Positions 20,895 to 33,254 of a stretch of 64,000 nucleotides of DNA are shown here, one piece after another. The notes beneath the pieces were generated by a model, which worked only from the letters and a program-made list of their open reading frames with translations, had not been told where the DNA came from and searched no databases. Every line of letters begins with the position of its first letter. Positions within the stretch are counted from its first letter, which is position 1. The DNA is from Sequoia sempervirens (taxonomy: Eukaryota; Streptophyta; Pinopsida; Cupressales; Cupressaceae), in assembly GCA_007258455.2 (NCBI GenBank), contig VDFB02373365.1:219428162-219492161 (forward strand). The letters are read 5' to 3'. The position numbers were made by a program, and so were the translations under genes.

Positions 20895-21571
20895 ATATTA
20901 AGATAATACCCAATTTCTTGAAACAAAAAATCTAGATTTGTCTAACTTTATTGAATTTCATTATTTAGCATTATTATTAATTGTCTAATCCAACCACATA
21001 AAACTACAATTTGCAACACATTACATCCTTATACACTCATACAAAAACACACATCAACATATCTTTGAACCTCCTTTAGATGCAAGTGCTAATGATTATT
21101 CCACTAGTAACTAAATCATAGTAACAGTTTGCATTGTATGAATTGGGCCATAATGGGGTATTAACGGTTTAATGAATGTGCTCTAATTCCCAAGAATAAC
21201 ATATAATATTCCTTCCAATTAATCACTTATTCGGGATGGATACAACTGCAAATGTTAAGTCCAATGCCTAGGGTGATCAAAGTGATACTTCCTTCTTAAT
21301 CTTTCATTTACAAAATATAAACTTTTGTTGGATCAAGTAAGACAAAAACGTTAAATGATACAGTTGAATGAGTCAATTTAGAGACTTGGGTAGCAAGAGA
21401 GAAAAATTTCCACCAAAGCCCGATGGTCTAACAAAGGATGTTTGCTTCCCTCATGTCCAAGTATGTTCTTGATATTTATGAATTTATATCATTGTAGTCA
21501 TGAAAATATCTTTTTTTTAGGTTTTTTTTAATGGATTATTTTCAATGTAATTTGATAAGCGTATACATATA
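20895..21571. other. Unassigned AT-rich flank of the nest
   Basis: I see no ORF, LTR edge or RNA gene. The last six bases (CATATA) are the probable left target duplication of the SINE. Confidence 0.5.
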
Positions 21572-21710
21572 GTTTTTTATGGTTTTTTTTTAATTTAATT
21601 TTATGTTGGGGTGTTACACCCTTTTCAACCTTAGGGATAGGGGGAGATTAGACCTCGTGACCTCATCTTGCAACAAAATGCTTTAGTCAATCGAGCTAGC
21701 CCCCCCGCCC
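21572..21710 (-). mobile_element. tRNA-derived SINE-like element
   Basis: Read on the minus strand, it begins with a tRNA-like head: GGCTAGCTCGATTGACTAAA resembles box A, and CGAGGTCTAATCTCC resembles box B, 30-40 bases on. A short body follows (AAAAGGGTGTAACACCCC), then an A-rich tail. CATATA flanks both ends (21566-21571 and 21711-21716). These are the expected parts of a SINE transcribed by RNA polymerase III and moved by a LINE. The family is not identified. Confidence 0.6.
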
Positions 21711-21716
21711 CATATA

Positions 21717-22099
21717 ATGTTTTCTATTGAATGTTAGTACATGATTGAGTTTTTTCTTTTTTAGAAATTCAATTTAATTTTTACTTTTTATTATTTATCA
21801 AGGTTTGGTTATGATTTAGTAGAATTTTCATTTTTAAAGTTTTAGATTTAAATGTTGGGTTGATTCAACTCTTCTCACTTGTTATTATGTACTATTTTAA
21901 AATGTAGATTATTTTGTTTGTCACTTTTGAAGTTGTATTCAAGGACTAATCCTAATTCATTTTTTTGTACATTTTATTAAATATTGATCTTAAAAGTCTA
22001 AATGACAAGTAGAAGACATAATGATAATACTGTAGAAGAGGGGGACCAACCATATCAAGGCTCTAGGTCATGGAGAGCTGAGAGTGGAGGGCTGCCCTA
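21717..22099. other. Unassigned AT-rich stretch
   Basis: I see nothing beyond low-complexity T-rich DNA. Confidence 0.4.
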
Positions 22100-23000
22100 A
22101 TCTACCTCAAGCTAGATAAGAGTTCTTAGTTTAAGGATAGACAATGAAGAGCACTCTCAAGTGCTTTTGTCACTCTACTAACTTGGGAGGTTTGATGAGG
22201 ATAAATGTGTAGGTTTTTGGAACCTGAACTGTACCTTAGACAACTCTCTGCCTAAGGATAGCATTGCAAGTCAGGGACGACAATGCGAAATGTTGGCATC
22301 TCTCTGCGGCACTAGTGTCCAAACGGTCAGAAAGTGTAAAGTACAATGAAAGGAACAAAAACCTACTAACTACTGAGAAGTTAAGATCTAAAGTACTAGC
22401 TAGGATGATAATAAAAATAATAAAAAAAGTGACTAGTAAGGTGATAAAGGAGATGATAAAAGTGATGGTGATGAAGAACAACTCAGGAGAAGTCCAATTT
22501 TCTAGCAAGCTCTGCATGAACACATACCTACACACAATAAAGAGAGGAAAAATCTTGGGGTTGTATGGGGTTCTTCCTTAGTCAAACCCCTGCTTTGGTA
22601 TTTCCACCTCCATGGATAGCAAGATTAATCAATAGAGAATGTGATAAAGAAACTAATGGAAATGAATCAAACGATCACAATAATACTGTGTTATGTAAAT
22701 CAAGAAGCAATATCACCTTCTCAATCGAGGTGACCTCAAGCACATAAAGGAGGATGCAAAATTGGTAAGGTTTACGTTACTGTAACAACAAAGAAGCAGT
22801 CCCTCAAGACACCAAGTTGCAATTCCAATGGTGGATAAAGTGCAACAAGACATAGAGAAGATGTGTAGGAGCTCAAGAATCATCAAGCCTAAATCAAGCT
22901 AGCTTGTGAGATTGTCTAGATGAAGGAATGAGGATGAAAGACATGCATTTGAAGATCAAAAGGAAGGGAAAGATCCATTATCAAGTAGACTGGAAGGCGT
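22100..23000 (-). repeat. Degenerate Gypsy LTR-like segment, probably minus strand
   Basis: The block AAAGAGAGGAAAAATCTTGGGG then GGGGTTCTTCC and GTCAAACCCC (22540-22590) corresponds to a conserved block in the Gyp5-family LTRs at 37430, 45200 and 50100. Boundaries cannot be set and there are no long intact frames. Confidence 0.4.
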
Positions 23001-23098
23001 AGAGGCATTACGCTTCATTTTTAATTAAGAATGTAACATATTTATGGATTCTAGAGGCATGAATCTATCAGGGATGGAAAAATGCGACACAGATGTCC

Positions 23099-23127
23099 AC
23101 ACATCACATGCACATCACATGCACATC
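23099..23127 (+). repeat. Short tandem repeat, ACATCACATGC unit
   Basis: About two and a half copies of a 12-base ACATCACATGCAC unit. Confidence 0.6.
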
Positions 23128-23129
23128 TC

Positions 23130-24551
23130 CAAAAGAAATTCCCTCACTGACAGAAAGGACAAGTGCCAAGTGGATGAATTGCAGATAGGTGATGTAGAAT
23201 TTATTAGTCGGGCTTGATTTTTCTAGAGGGTGTAAATCAGAAATTTGCAAGAGGGGTGAAAATTAACTCCTATACAAATACAATAAAAGTGTAAAATATT
23301 AATCAACTAAAAAATAAAAATGTATGGTAAAAAAAATAAGAAAATGCAACCCTCAAAAGCATAATACTATTAGAAATTAGAGTTGAGACTCATTACAATG
23401 ACCATCATGATATGGTCACTCCAAGACTATGAATATAGTTTAAACACTCTTTTTATCTTTCTTCTTTTCCTCAAGCATATGCAAGCATAGTATACCATTT
23501 CAATCAAATGATGGTTAAAGAGCTCCTCAAGGACATCTTATCGAAATCCTTTCAATCAATTCTCCACCCTTGATCTTTATGATTTTCTTTTAATATCAGC
23601 CATTAGATTAATGAGGATGCAAGTAGACTTGATTTGTTGTGTGTTTATGCCCTCCCTTTCTATTTTATGGCCTAATTTTTTATTTATGTCACTCTTTTGA
23701 CCCATTTTTAAGTTATAAAATAGAAAATACACCTATTATGAGTTAAAACCATAACTTAACATCTTTTCGTAAGGAATTCATAGTTATGCCTCAAGGAACT
23801 AATTATTGGAATGCTAAATAATAATTATTTATAATTTAACAAACTAACCAATAAATATTATGCTCCAACAAGCCCCTTGATCTCTATTAGTATTTTTTGT
23901 TTTACACCATTGCATAAAATGTTATAGTATAATGTAATTAAATCATTATTTAGTTGTGCACCTAGGAGTTGTGTTTAGTCACACAAGATAATTATTTGGG
24001 GCCACTTCTAAAGTTTTATTGTCACATTGGGTTATTATTTTATGTTTTTGAGACATAAGATAATGGTTTTTTATTCACATGGTTTTGTGGCACATGGTTT
24101 TATTTTACCACTTGATCAAGTATTTGTCTGAGCTTGTGTCTATACAAGAAAACAATTTTTTAGTGTTTAAGGTTGGTTGGGTGAGTTGGTTGTCATTATT
24201 GATTCTTTTAGAGGAGTGCATATGTGAAGTATTGCATTGGATGTATGGATTCATGCTTGGACACATGGTGGATGCATTGGAGAGGCTTGATGATTCAAAA
24301 TTATTCATGGTAGCTATGTAAGTGCATGCATCATTGTATTCTTGAATAATAGATGGAGTGTGGATGGTTTTGGAGACTAGGTTTTCTTGTCTTGAGGGAT
24401 TTCATAGGGTATACCTTGTGTTATCTTGTGGATTGTCTATTTGATCCATGCATTAAGGTGATTTTTTAAGATTACATGTAAATTTTTCTATCATGTGGTT
24501 ATGTATGAAATGGATTAAGAATGTGGGTATTATACATTATTTCATAACAAG
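23130..24551. other. Unassigned; right end resembles an LTR end
   Basis: Mostly stop-filled. The last part, ending CATAACA, sits two bases before a primer-binding site, so it is probably the 3' end of an LTR whose start I cannot find. The open frame at 24079-24321 is in this noncoding stretch and is not convincing. Confidence 0.4.
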
Positions 24552-24563
24552 TGGTATCAAAGC
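24552..24563 (+). other. Orphan primer-binding site (initiator tRNA-Met type)
   Basis: TGGTATCAAAGC follows an LTR-like end (ATAACA plus AG). No matching second LTR was found in the window. Confidence 0.6.
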
Positions 24564-27075
24564 TTTCGTGGTTGTGGGAGGTGTGAGCTCCCAAGTTTTT
24601 TATAACCCTTGTTTAAGTAGATTTGGTGAAAATTTGAATCCATGGCTATGCAAGATAGATCTGAGGCATTACAAGATATGAAACACATGTGTAGGTGTTA
24701 TTTTATAGATTTGGGGTTTTAGGGTTTGAAGATTTGTTGGGTTTATTGCATATTTGAGGCTTGAAAATTTTGGCTCAAAAGGGTTTCTTGGATTGTGCTT
24801 TCATATGAGGGTTTTGTAGAGGAAATTTTATGGATAACCTCTTGAGACAAAACAGACCTCACCATTAGATTCAGGATGACCAAGAAACATATTTTGGCCA
24901 GTATAAAAAAATGCAAGAAGTTTCCCATGTTATCCCTATTTAGTCGTACGGTCATCTGGCCATGAAATTCTAGAGAAATGAATTAAAAAATAAAATAAAA
25001 CAAAAATATACAAATTGAAAATTATTAAAATTTAAATTAAAAAAAATGGTATGGTGTCTACAAACCCCCATATCCCTATCAACAATGACAATGTTGACTA
25101 GAATCGGTACCAACTAGTACTAGTAGGTACTATTGATCAGTTGGTGTAGTCATAGATGGAGGGTTCATAAAGAACAATCCAAACCATGCAGCTTAGAGTC
25201 AAAATAACAAAAATAACACAAATAAATGATCTGCAAATATGATACTTTATTGAATTGACAATCTTACATGCAACATATTCCTCATGGGAAAATATCTAGG
25301 GTTCACAAGCCTGTCGCAAGGGCATTCAAAATTACAAATGGCCAAAGGACTTATTATAGTCCCTTAAAGGGTTGATGTGAAAATCTAAGTATCAATCTAT
25401 CTCTAACTGAATTAACGACTTCCTATGAATTACAAATGATTATAAATATGATTCTCAAGCTCCAATAAAGGTTTGCGTCAGCCATAAGGGTTCATAAATC
25501 TGATGCATGATCAAGCATGAAAGTTTGACCTCAAATATGAAAAGATAATCCTTCGCAAAATGATATGACTTGCAAATATCCAAGATAGATCCCATTGGAC
25601 CCAAAAATGTTTGTATGATGTCCCATTAGGCTCTGCATGATCTAGAATAGGTCCACACTAAGAAATTTGGACCAAGTTGGCCCCAAATACTCTATGTCAT
25701 GTTCCTTTTTCAAAATTTTCTAAAAATAACCATTTATTAAAAGTAGTAAGTGGGAAAGCTCAAAATAGCAAATCAAGAGCACTCGATAGATTTGAAAATA
25801 AAATTAAAATTTATGCCTTGGTAATGAGTAGAATATATTTAATAACCAAATATATTTTACTTTAATACTTATCTCTTCTTGGGCATGGATCTCTTGGAAA
25901 AAGGTAAGTGACATATAATTTGGTAGTTGGGATTAGAATGTTTCTTTTAAAATGTCTTCACTTTTGACAAGTGGGAGCTATAATATCAACATAAAAGCAT
26001 CACATTCTTTGGGAATTTGAATTTGGGCACCAAATTTTTTTTTGGAAAATATTTTGATATATAATTGTTTGGTCTTCCAAATGGCATTGATTCATGCATA
26101 CTTTCTCTCACAATTTGTGAATCTTCTTCAGAGGCTGATAAATCAATGAAGGAAACATATATAAGGCTGATAAAACAAGGATATTGATGCTTGAAGAGAG
26201 TGGTTTTGAAGGTCTTCAGAGGAAATTTCACTTAGATATTGCATTTGTGCTTCAAAATCTTAGTTGGTGCATTGTTGCAGGTTCTTTGTTGGGGTTTTCA
26301 ATGAGTTTTGATCCATAGTTTGTAATTTGTTTTGTTGCTTTTGTAGCAGTATATTAATGGATTTTTTTTTCTATAGAAAATAGTCCCTTTACATATATAT
26401 TTCAATTATTTTCTTGTATTCAAAATCTAGTGCATTTCCTTGTGAAATCAAGTTTGGTTGTGTATAAACTCCAATATTGGTGGTTATTTGCATTATGTAA
26501 TGGTAGATATGTGGACTGTCCAAAGTGCCAACTATAGGACATTATATTGAAGAAATTTCTTGTAAGACCTACTAGAAATTTATAATGAGTTGCTAAGTAT
26601 TGTAGATTTACTAGAGCAATTATTGTTATACCCAATCTCATGGTTTGATGCAAATTGATAAATTCAAGGGTTTGCTTGAATTGGAGTGTATTTTAGGTTT
26701 TATCTTGCATTTTTGTTATTAGAAGAAAATATATCTATATTTGAAACATTCCCTTTTATATTCTTTAGTCCAAGATTGTTGATTGTAGTTGGGAGTTGTG
26801 TGGAGTTTGTTTGGGCTTCAGTAGTGTGAAGTAGCTTTTGGGTTGAGTCTTCTTTCTAATTTTGTGTAGACTATGAACATTGTTGTTGTTTGCTATTATT
26901 AATAGAAAAAATTGATGCTTTTCCATGCTCAAACCTGTAATGAATAATTATACTTCATTAGTTAATAATTTAAATTCAGTTTGGAAAGATATGGTGATAA
27001 TATCCTCATACCCAATTTTCTCTATTATGAAGATTTCCACTTTAATTTAATATATTTGATTGAGGGATATTAAAG
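24564..27075. other. Unassigned old repeat DNA
   Basis: No domain or paired repeat recognised. The first part may be the leader of the element primed at 24552; the last part may be the LTR end before the next primer site. Short open frames at 25677, 25986 and 26420 have no supporting features. Confidence 0.4.
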
Positions 27076-27087
27076 TGGTATCAAAGC
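27076..27087 (+). other. Second orphan primer-binding site
   Basis: TGGTATCAAAGC, 50-60 bases before a coding remnant. It is probably the primer site of the unnamed element that Cop4 interrupted. Confidence 0.55.
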
Positions 27088-27142
27088 TATAATATTTCTA
27101 TCTTGTAGGGTAAATTAAGTTATTGGATGATTGATGTGAGTC

Positions 27143-27460
27143 GTGAGTTTCTTCCAATCAATGTTTAAGAGTGGGAGATTGATAGAGTTAGACAATGCAA
27201 AAGAGGTTTCCAAATGGTATAAAGAGCAAATATTTCTTATGGAAGATGAAAATAAGTATATTAAATTTTTTGAGTATTTAGAAGTCAAAGGAAGAACTAT
27301 GCTGCAAGATAAGATGATCATTGAAATATTTGAGGATTTCTAGAGTTTTTCTTAAGATTTTAGGACTAAAGAATCATTTTATGAGCTTCATATGGGCTAG
27401 AGAGGAGGAAGAACTAGAGCAAGAGGAACAATTAAATTCAGAATTCATAAAGGAAGAGAT
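27143..27460 (+). pseudogene. Gag-like remnant of an older element, interrupted by Cop4
   Basis: Two overlapping frames give KSGRLIELDNAKEVSKWYKE to KMIIEIFEDF, then a Glu-rich piece (AREEEELEQEEQLNSEFIKE). The Glu-rich frame continues at 34534 (KIKQQKVEV, a stop, then EYMEVESQDIFDPNKEEEQK) on the other side of Cop4, which confirms the interruption. It sits just after a primer site, where gag is expected. The domain family is not recognised. Confidence 0.5.
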
Positions 27461-28754
27461 TGTTGCTAGAATGAAAATAATGAAGGTGTTGTCATTGATG
27501 TCAACTGGTGAATTGGTTATCAACTAGTTGTTGTTGGCATTGATGTCATGGGTGCAGGTTATTAGTTGTTCATGTCGAGGATATCGATAAAATTGTATTG
27601 GAGAAAGGTTATAGGTGTTCAGTGGTTGCTCTAGGTTTTGGACTGATATTTTCTCCTATATTTGTGTGGTTCGAATATGTTGCTCATGCTTGTTGAAAGC
27701 TACTACATCCATATTTTTGGCTACTGATTCATTGTACAGTGTGAGTTATGTTCACCAATTGTGAACTATGGTTTTCTATGTTTTTGGTTGAGGTTTAGGA
27801 GAAATGTTGTTGGTTTTGATTTATCTTTGGTAAAGTCTTATGACTTGCGATTCTAGAGTTAAGTTGTTATGATTATACTGAAGATAATTTTGATATCTAG
27901 AAAGATTGTGCTTAATTTTTCTATGTGTCTTACACTGGGCTGGCCAACCTTGTGTTGAACACTATCTTTAGAGTTGATGAAGCATGCTGGATCTATTTGG
28001 GTCCTCACCAAGCATTTGTTTGGGTCACCCTCATTCTAATTCCACCCTAGGATGTTTTGGTGCTGACTTAATTTGAATTTAATGTTGGATGCCCCAATTT
28101 AGGTATGTTTCAAAGTTGAAGATGGTATAAATGAATGATGAATTAGTAGTGAAATGATGTACAAAGAGAGATAAGCACAAAGAAATGGAGCAAATAGATG
28201 TGAGATTGATGTGAATTAGTGAGTGTATGTTATGCGAGTGTGGTTGATTAGTGCAAAGCCTAAATGTTGAGTATCTAGATGCAGTGAGCTGAAGGTGTAC
28301 TCTATCATTCATTCATGTCTACAAGTTGTTGAGAAAATTATGGTGGATTTCTCTGTTGCATTGAGATTGTATTCTCTCTATAACATATCTCTTCTATATT
28401 CTTTGTATCTTTGTGGTAGTGAATGCTCCAGGTTGTTATCCCTATTAGAGAATGAGTCTTGATCTAGATAGTGAGTCCTTGTTTTGGAAATGAGCTTTGT
28501 TTCTCAGGTAGTGAGCCTTTGTAATCAGTTTTGATATTCTCTATAGTGTGAGTTAATACTCACCATGGTTTTTCCCTTATTGTATTTTCCATGTAAATCT
28601 GGTGTTGTTGTGTTTGTGGGATGATTTTTTAGTTTCTACACTTGCACTTAATGTCTAATCATTTAAGTAGTGTTAAGGATTAGTTCTGGTGAATGAATCA
28701 AGGTTTAAATTTTTTACAACTGATTTACCCCCCTTTGAGTTGTCTTGTTCAACA
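27461..28754 (+). repeat. Cop4 5' LTR
   Basis: It matches 33255-34533. It contains the TTTTTCCCTTATTGTATTTTCC block near its right end, related to the Cop3 LTR block, and ends TTGTTCAACA. Confidence 0.92.
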
Positions 28755-28756
28755 AT

Positions 28757-28768
28757 TGGTATTAGAGC
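28757..28768 (+). other. Cop4 primer-binding site (initiator tRNA-Met, one mismatch)
   Basis: TGGTATTAGAGC lies two bases inside the LTR. Confidence 0.88.
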
Positions 28769-28812
28769 TTTGTTCCTTGGAGTATAGCTTAACTGCTTAA
28801 GGAAGGTTTGGG

Positions 28813-29800
28813 ATGGTTGGAAAAGTTACTTATGATTATCCGAGGTTTGATGGAACTAATTATGCTATCTAGAAAATACTGATGGAAGAATTTATGGAGT
28901 ATTGTGGATATGACGTGGAGAAAGATTACAAGAATCCTTACACTTCTCCTGATAATGGTTCAAGTATAGCTAATGAGATCAAAGCACATGAAGTGAACAA
29001 TAAGGTGAAGCACATTTTGAAGAATAGTTTTGCACATTTTGAGTTGTTTAAGGTTTAGAACCTGAAGACTGCTAAGGAGGTCTAGGATGCTTTAGAAAGG
29101 AAGCATAAAGGTGATGAAAAATTCAAAGAGGAAAAATTGCAAAATTTGGAAACACAGTTTGAGCTCCTACATATGTCTGAAGATGAGAATGTTAAAGCTT
29201 ATGTACAAAGATTGGATGAGATAGTAGCTAGAATGTTAGGACTTGGTGCTACTATAGATGAAACCAGGATTGTTAAAAAGATTCTTAGAACTCTCCCTGA
29301 TGCTTATAGTGAAAAGGTATGTGCTATTAAATAGAGTATAGATTATAAAACCTACAATAAGGATCTTTTGTTGGGATCTCTGACATCTTATGAGATGAGG
29401 AAGCCGAATTTGAGAAATGGATTCAAATCAAAGATTGCTTTTAAAGCTACAAAAACTGAAGATCTGGATGAAGAAAATCTTGATGAAATAGAAGCTAACT
29501 TTGTGAGAAGGATGAGGAAAGGATTCAGAAAGTATGAAGGTAAGTTACCCTTTAAATGCTTTATTTGTGGGGAAACATGTCATTATGTTGCAAAGTGTAT
29601 ATAAAGAGCTAAGAGGAATAGACAAAGATATGAGAAAGAAAAGAAAGGTAAGAATATCAACAAAGCATATTATGTGAATGAGAATGCTAGTATATTTGAT
29701 GAGGATTCTAATTATGAAGATAATGATCACAATGAATGCTTGTTATTGGATATAAAAGATGAACCTACCTTTTCTAATTCTAAAAAATAGGTGAAGGAAT
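28813..29800 (+). pseudogene. Cop4 gag with zinc knuckle
   Basis: Starts MVGKVTYDYPRFDGTNYAI, the usual N-terminus of Copia gag. UBN2-type blocks follow: EVNNKVKHILKNSFAHFELF, KEEKLQNLETQFELLHMSED, RTLPDAYSEKV, SYEMRKPN. A canonical knuckle CFICGETCHYVAKC (CX2CX4HX4C) lies near 29556. Stops at 28871, 29057, 29084, 29332 and 29602 interrupt the one frame. The context and start ATG, 44 bases after the primer site, are standard. Confidence 0.9.
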
Positions 29801-30228
29801 GCCCTTTATAGAAAGAGAAAAATGAAGGTATTGTAATCTCTGCCCTACATGCTAAACATGAAAAGAACTATTGGGTTGTTGGCAATGCTTGTTCACATCA
29901 CATGACCGGTGTTAAGAGTAATTTTGTTAAACTTGAAAAATATGATGGAGGCTTGGTTATGTTTGGAGATGATACTGGTGCTAAAATTTGTGGGATAGGT
30001 TCAGTAAGTTTTGATGGCAAGGATAATTTACTGATGAAATCTACTATGTTAACAATTTAAGGAATAATATTTTTAGTGTTGGAAAGATGTGCAGTAAAGG
30101 ATATAATGTTGTGTTTGAGGATGAGAGATTTGAGATCAGGAAAGGATCCAAAACAATGATTGTTGTAGGAAAGAAATTTGAAGGAAATATCTATCAACTT
30201 AAGGGTGTTGATGGATGATGCTTTGTGA
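29801..30228 (+). pseudogene. Cop4 aspartic protease
   Basis: The motif expected as WVVDSGCSHHMTG reads WVVGNACSHHMTG, so the catalytic DSG triplet is lost. Downstream blocks (VKLEKYDGGLVMFGDDTGAK, GIGSVSFDG) are typical of Copia protease. Several stops and one frame change near 30020-30060. Confidence 0.88.
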
Positions 30229-31070
30229 TAGATTAATGACAATTGGTTGTGGCATCGGAGAGTGTGTCACATGAATTTTTATAACTTGGTGAGGATTAGT
30301 GTAGTTTAGGCTATGAGAGATTTACCAAGGATTACAAATCCTATTAATGCTATTTGCATGAATTGTTAGTTTGGAAAACAAACAAGAAGCCATTACGGAT
30401 CAAAGGAACAATCTACTACTGGACTATTGGATTTAATTCATACAGATCCTTGTGGTACTACAAGAGTGATAATTCTACAAGGTCAAAGGTACATTATTCT
30501 TTTGATTGATGATTATTCTAGATATACATGGGTTACATTTCTTAGAGAGAAATTAGATGCATTAGATAGATTCAAGACATTCAAAGCTATGGTTGAAAAT
30601 GAAGTGAACTTGATGATAAAATGCTCAAAGTATGATAGAGGTGGAGAATTCACCTCCTTTGAGTTTAATATGTTTTGTGAAGTGCATGGAATAAAAAGAA
30701 AATTATCTACTTTTAGAACTCCTCAGTAGAATGGAGTTGTTGAAAGAAAGAACATAATAGTTCAAGAGGTCGCTAGATCAATGCTCACTAGGGCTGGTTT
30801 ACTAGAAGTTTACCTAATAGAAGCTATTTGTATTGATGTTTATGTATTCAATCGAGTTTAAGCAACAAAAAATAGTACAAAGACCCTTTATGAGCTATGG
30901 TATGGAAGAATTCCCACAATTAATTATTTCAAGGTATTTGGAAGCAAATGTTATATCAAAAGAGATCAAGAAACTTTAGGAAATTTTGAAGCAAGAAGTG
31001 ATCATGAATGTATTTTTATTGGATATTCTACTAAAAGAAAAGCTTACAAATGTTTCAATAAAATAATGAG
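30229..31070 (+). pseudogene. Cop4 GAG-pre-integrase and integrase core
   Basis: WLWHRRVCHMNFYNLVRI (pre-integrase histidines, the usual G before H changed), CMNC then FGKQTRSHY, then the core: Asp in DLIHTDPCGTTRV, Asp in CSKYDRGGEFTSFEF, Glu in NGVVERKNIIVQEVARSML. The end blocks YELWYGRIPTINYFKVFGSK and CIFIGYSTKRKAYKCFN are present. Stops at about 30307, 30367, 30727 and 30859 break the frame; the open piece 30427-30729 is the longest. Confidence 0.92.
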
Positions 31071-32159
31071 AAAGATTGTAGAAAGTGAAAATGTCAAGGT
31101 TGAAGAAAATATGAAGAATTCAATTGATGTTGATGGATATGTATTTGATGAACTTGACTGCATAAGAATTGAAGAAATTGTAGAAGAACGGGAAAAGGAT
31201 GAGAAAGAGAATCAAAATGAAGAAAATTAAAGAGAACAAGAAGCTTTGATGGTGTCCTCTGAGACACCTTAGAGATGTGTGCAAAATAATTATTCAGAAA
31301 GTCAAATCATTAGAGATAAGGAAAAAGGAGTGTTGACATGAAGCAAAGCTCCCGCTGAAGTAAATCTATGTTTATTTTCTGGGATTAAACCGAAGGTTGT
31401 AAGTGAAGCATGTAAAGATGGACATTGGATGCAAGCTATTAAAGAAGAACTTATGCAAATTGAGAAGAATAAAACTTGGGAATTGGTCCCAAAATTGGTA
31501 GATCAAAAAATTATTGGATCAAAGTGGGTATTCAAAAATAAGTTGAGTGATAATGGAGAAGTGGTTAAAAACAAAGCAAGGCTTGTGTGTAAAGGTTACT
31601 CACAAGTAGAAGGCATATATTTTCAACAAAAAATTTCTCCGATGGAAAGAATGTAAGCTATAAGGATGTTCTTAGCATTTTCTACTCATAAAGATTTCAA
31701 GGTCTATCAGATGGATGCCAAGTTTTCATTTTTGAATGGTCAACTAGAAGAAGAAGTCTACATGGAACAACCAGAAGGATTTCAATTGTTAGATCAATTG
31801 GATATGATGTGCAAATTGAAGAAAGATTTATATTGATTGAAGCAAGCTCCTAGAGCTTGGTATGCAAGGTTAGACATGTATTTGATTCAACAAAGATTCA
31901 AAAAAGGTATGAAAAATAGTAATCTGTATTTTAAAATTGAAAATGAAAAAAAAATGATTATGGTTGTATATGTTGATGTCATTATTTTTGGAGGAAATAA
32001 AACAATGTCTAAGATGTTTGTGAAAGAGATTCACAAAGAATTTGAAATGTCTATGTTTGGAGAGATGATATTTTTTCTTGGTGTACAAATTAATCAAACA
32101 AAGAAAGTAATTTTTATTTCACAGTCTAAGTATGTGAAAGAGATGTTGAAAAGTTTGGG
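31071..32159 (+). pseudogene. Cop4 reverse transcriptase
   Basis: An acidic linker (VEEREKDEKENQNEEN) precedes HWMQAIKEELMQIEKNKTWE, SKWVFKNKL, KARLVCKGYSQVEGI, YQMDAKFSFLNGQLEEEVYM, LKQAPRAWYARLDMYLIQQ, and the active site VVYVDVIIFGGN. The usual YVDD is YVDV, losing the second catalytic Asp. FFLGVQINQTKKVIFISQSK marks the connection region. Four or more stops, plus a frameshift near 32160. Confidence 0.93.
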
Positions 32160-32875
32160 ATGGATGGTGCCAAACCGACATGTACTCCTATGGTGATTAG
32201 TTGTAAATTGGGTAAAGATGATGATTCACCTAAAGTTGATCAGAGCAAGTATAGATCTATGATTGGTGAACTATTGTATTTGACTACTACTAGACCAAAT
32301 ATTATGCATGTTGTCTATCTTGTGGCTATATTTCAAGAAGATCCTAAGGAAACACATGTTGTTGCTATTAAAAGAATATTCAGATATTTTAATGGCACTC
32401 TAGATTATAGGTTATTGTATCCTATGGATACTAACTTTAGACTAAGTGATTATATAGATGTAGATTGGGTTGGATGCGTAGATGGCAGAAAGAGTAATTT
32501 AGTGGTGGTGCATTTTTTCTTGGTTGCAGATTGGTGGCATGGTTGAGTAAAAAACAAGATTCAGTTTCCTTGTCTACTGGTGAAGCTAAGTATAGTGTTG
32601 CTACATCTTGTTGTACACAAGTTCTATGGATGAAACAAACATTGAAAGATATTATAGTGGTGTATGGTGATCCTATTTCTATCTTCTATAATAATACAAG
32701 TGCAATTAACATCTCAAAGAATCCAGTGATGCACTCAAGGACAAAGCATATATCTATCAGGTATCATTTCTTGAGAGAGAAGGTCATGGAGAATGAAGTA
32801 AGACTTGATTATGTTCCGACGAAGGATCATATTGCATATATATTTATGAAGGCTCTTCCTAAAGATACTTTTTAA
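32160..32875 (+). pseudogene. Cop4 RNase H
   Basis: Begins with the connection block TCTPMVISCKLGKDD and YRSMIGELLYLTTTRPNIMH. RNase H motifs: IDVDWVGCVDGRKSN (first Asp kept), SLSTGEAKYSVATSCC (Glu kept), and IFYNNTSAINISKNPVMHSR, where the usual CDN is YNN, so the last Asp is lost. The end block IAYIFMKALPKDTF corresponds to ADIFTKALP. One frameshift near 32530 links two open pieces. Confidence 0.92.
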
Positions 32876-33254
32876 TACCTCTGGGAGAATTCATGGGTCA
32901 TTGCCCCTCCTTTCTTGAACTAGATGCATATGGAGATGCATCAGTCTAGTGGATCTATGGATCTATCTTTTTTTTGGACTGATTTTTGGTGGCTGCCTCT
33001 TAGGGGGAATAGGTAGTATCATGTGTTGACATTGTATGAGTATTTTTTTTTCTATGTCAAAGGGGAAATCAATGTAAAATATATTTTTCCTTTGCCATTG
33101 ATGTCAAAGGGGGAGAGGAAGAATGTGAAAAAGATTATCTAATAAGGGGGAGAAATAGAAAGAAAAATCTTGATAATTGTATTCAAAGCTAGTATGTTGT
33201 CTTTGATGGTTTTTCACATCATGAGTTGCCATTAATGACAACTTAGGGGGAGAT
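32876..33254 (+). other. Cop4 3' untranslated region and polypurine tract
   Basis: Noncoding, with several purine runs (AAGGGGGAGAGGAAG near 33107, AAGGGGGAGAAATAG near 33146). The tract TAGGGGGAGAT at the end abuts the 3' LTR. Confidence 0.8.

Noticed and set aside
21640..21712. Possible tRNA gene
   Set aside because: No cloverleaf with paired acceptor stem; an A-rich tail and flanking repeats fit a SINE.
24079..24321. 80-codon hydrophobic frame as a membrane protein
   Set aside because: It lies in an LTR-like stretch just before a primer site, with no supporting motif.
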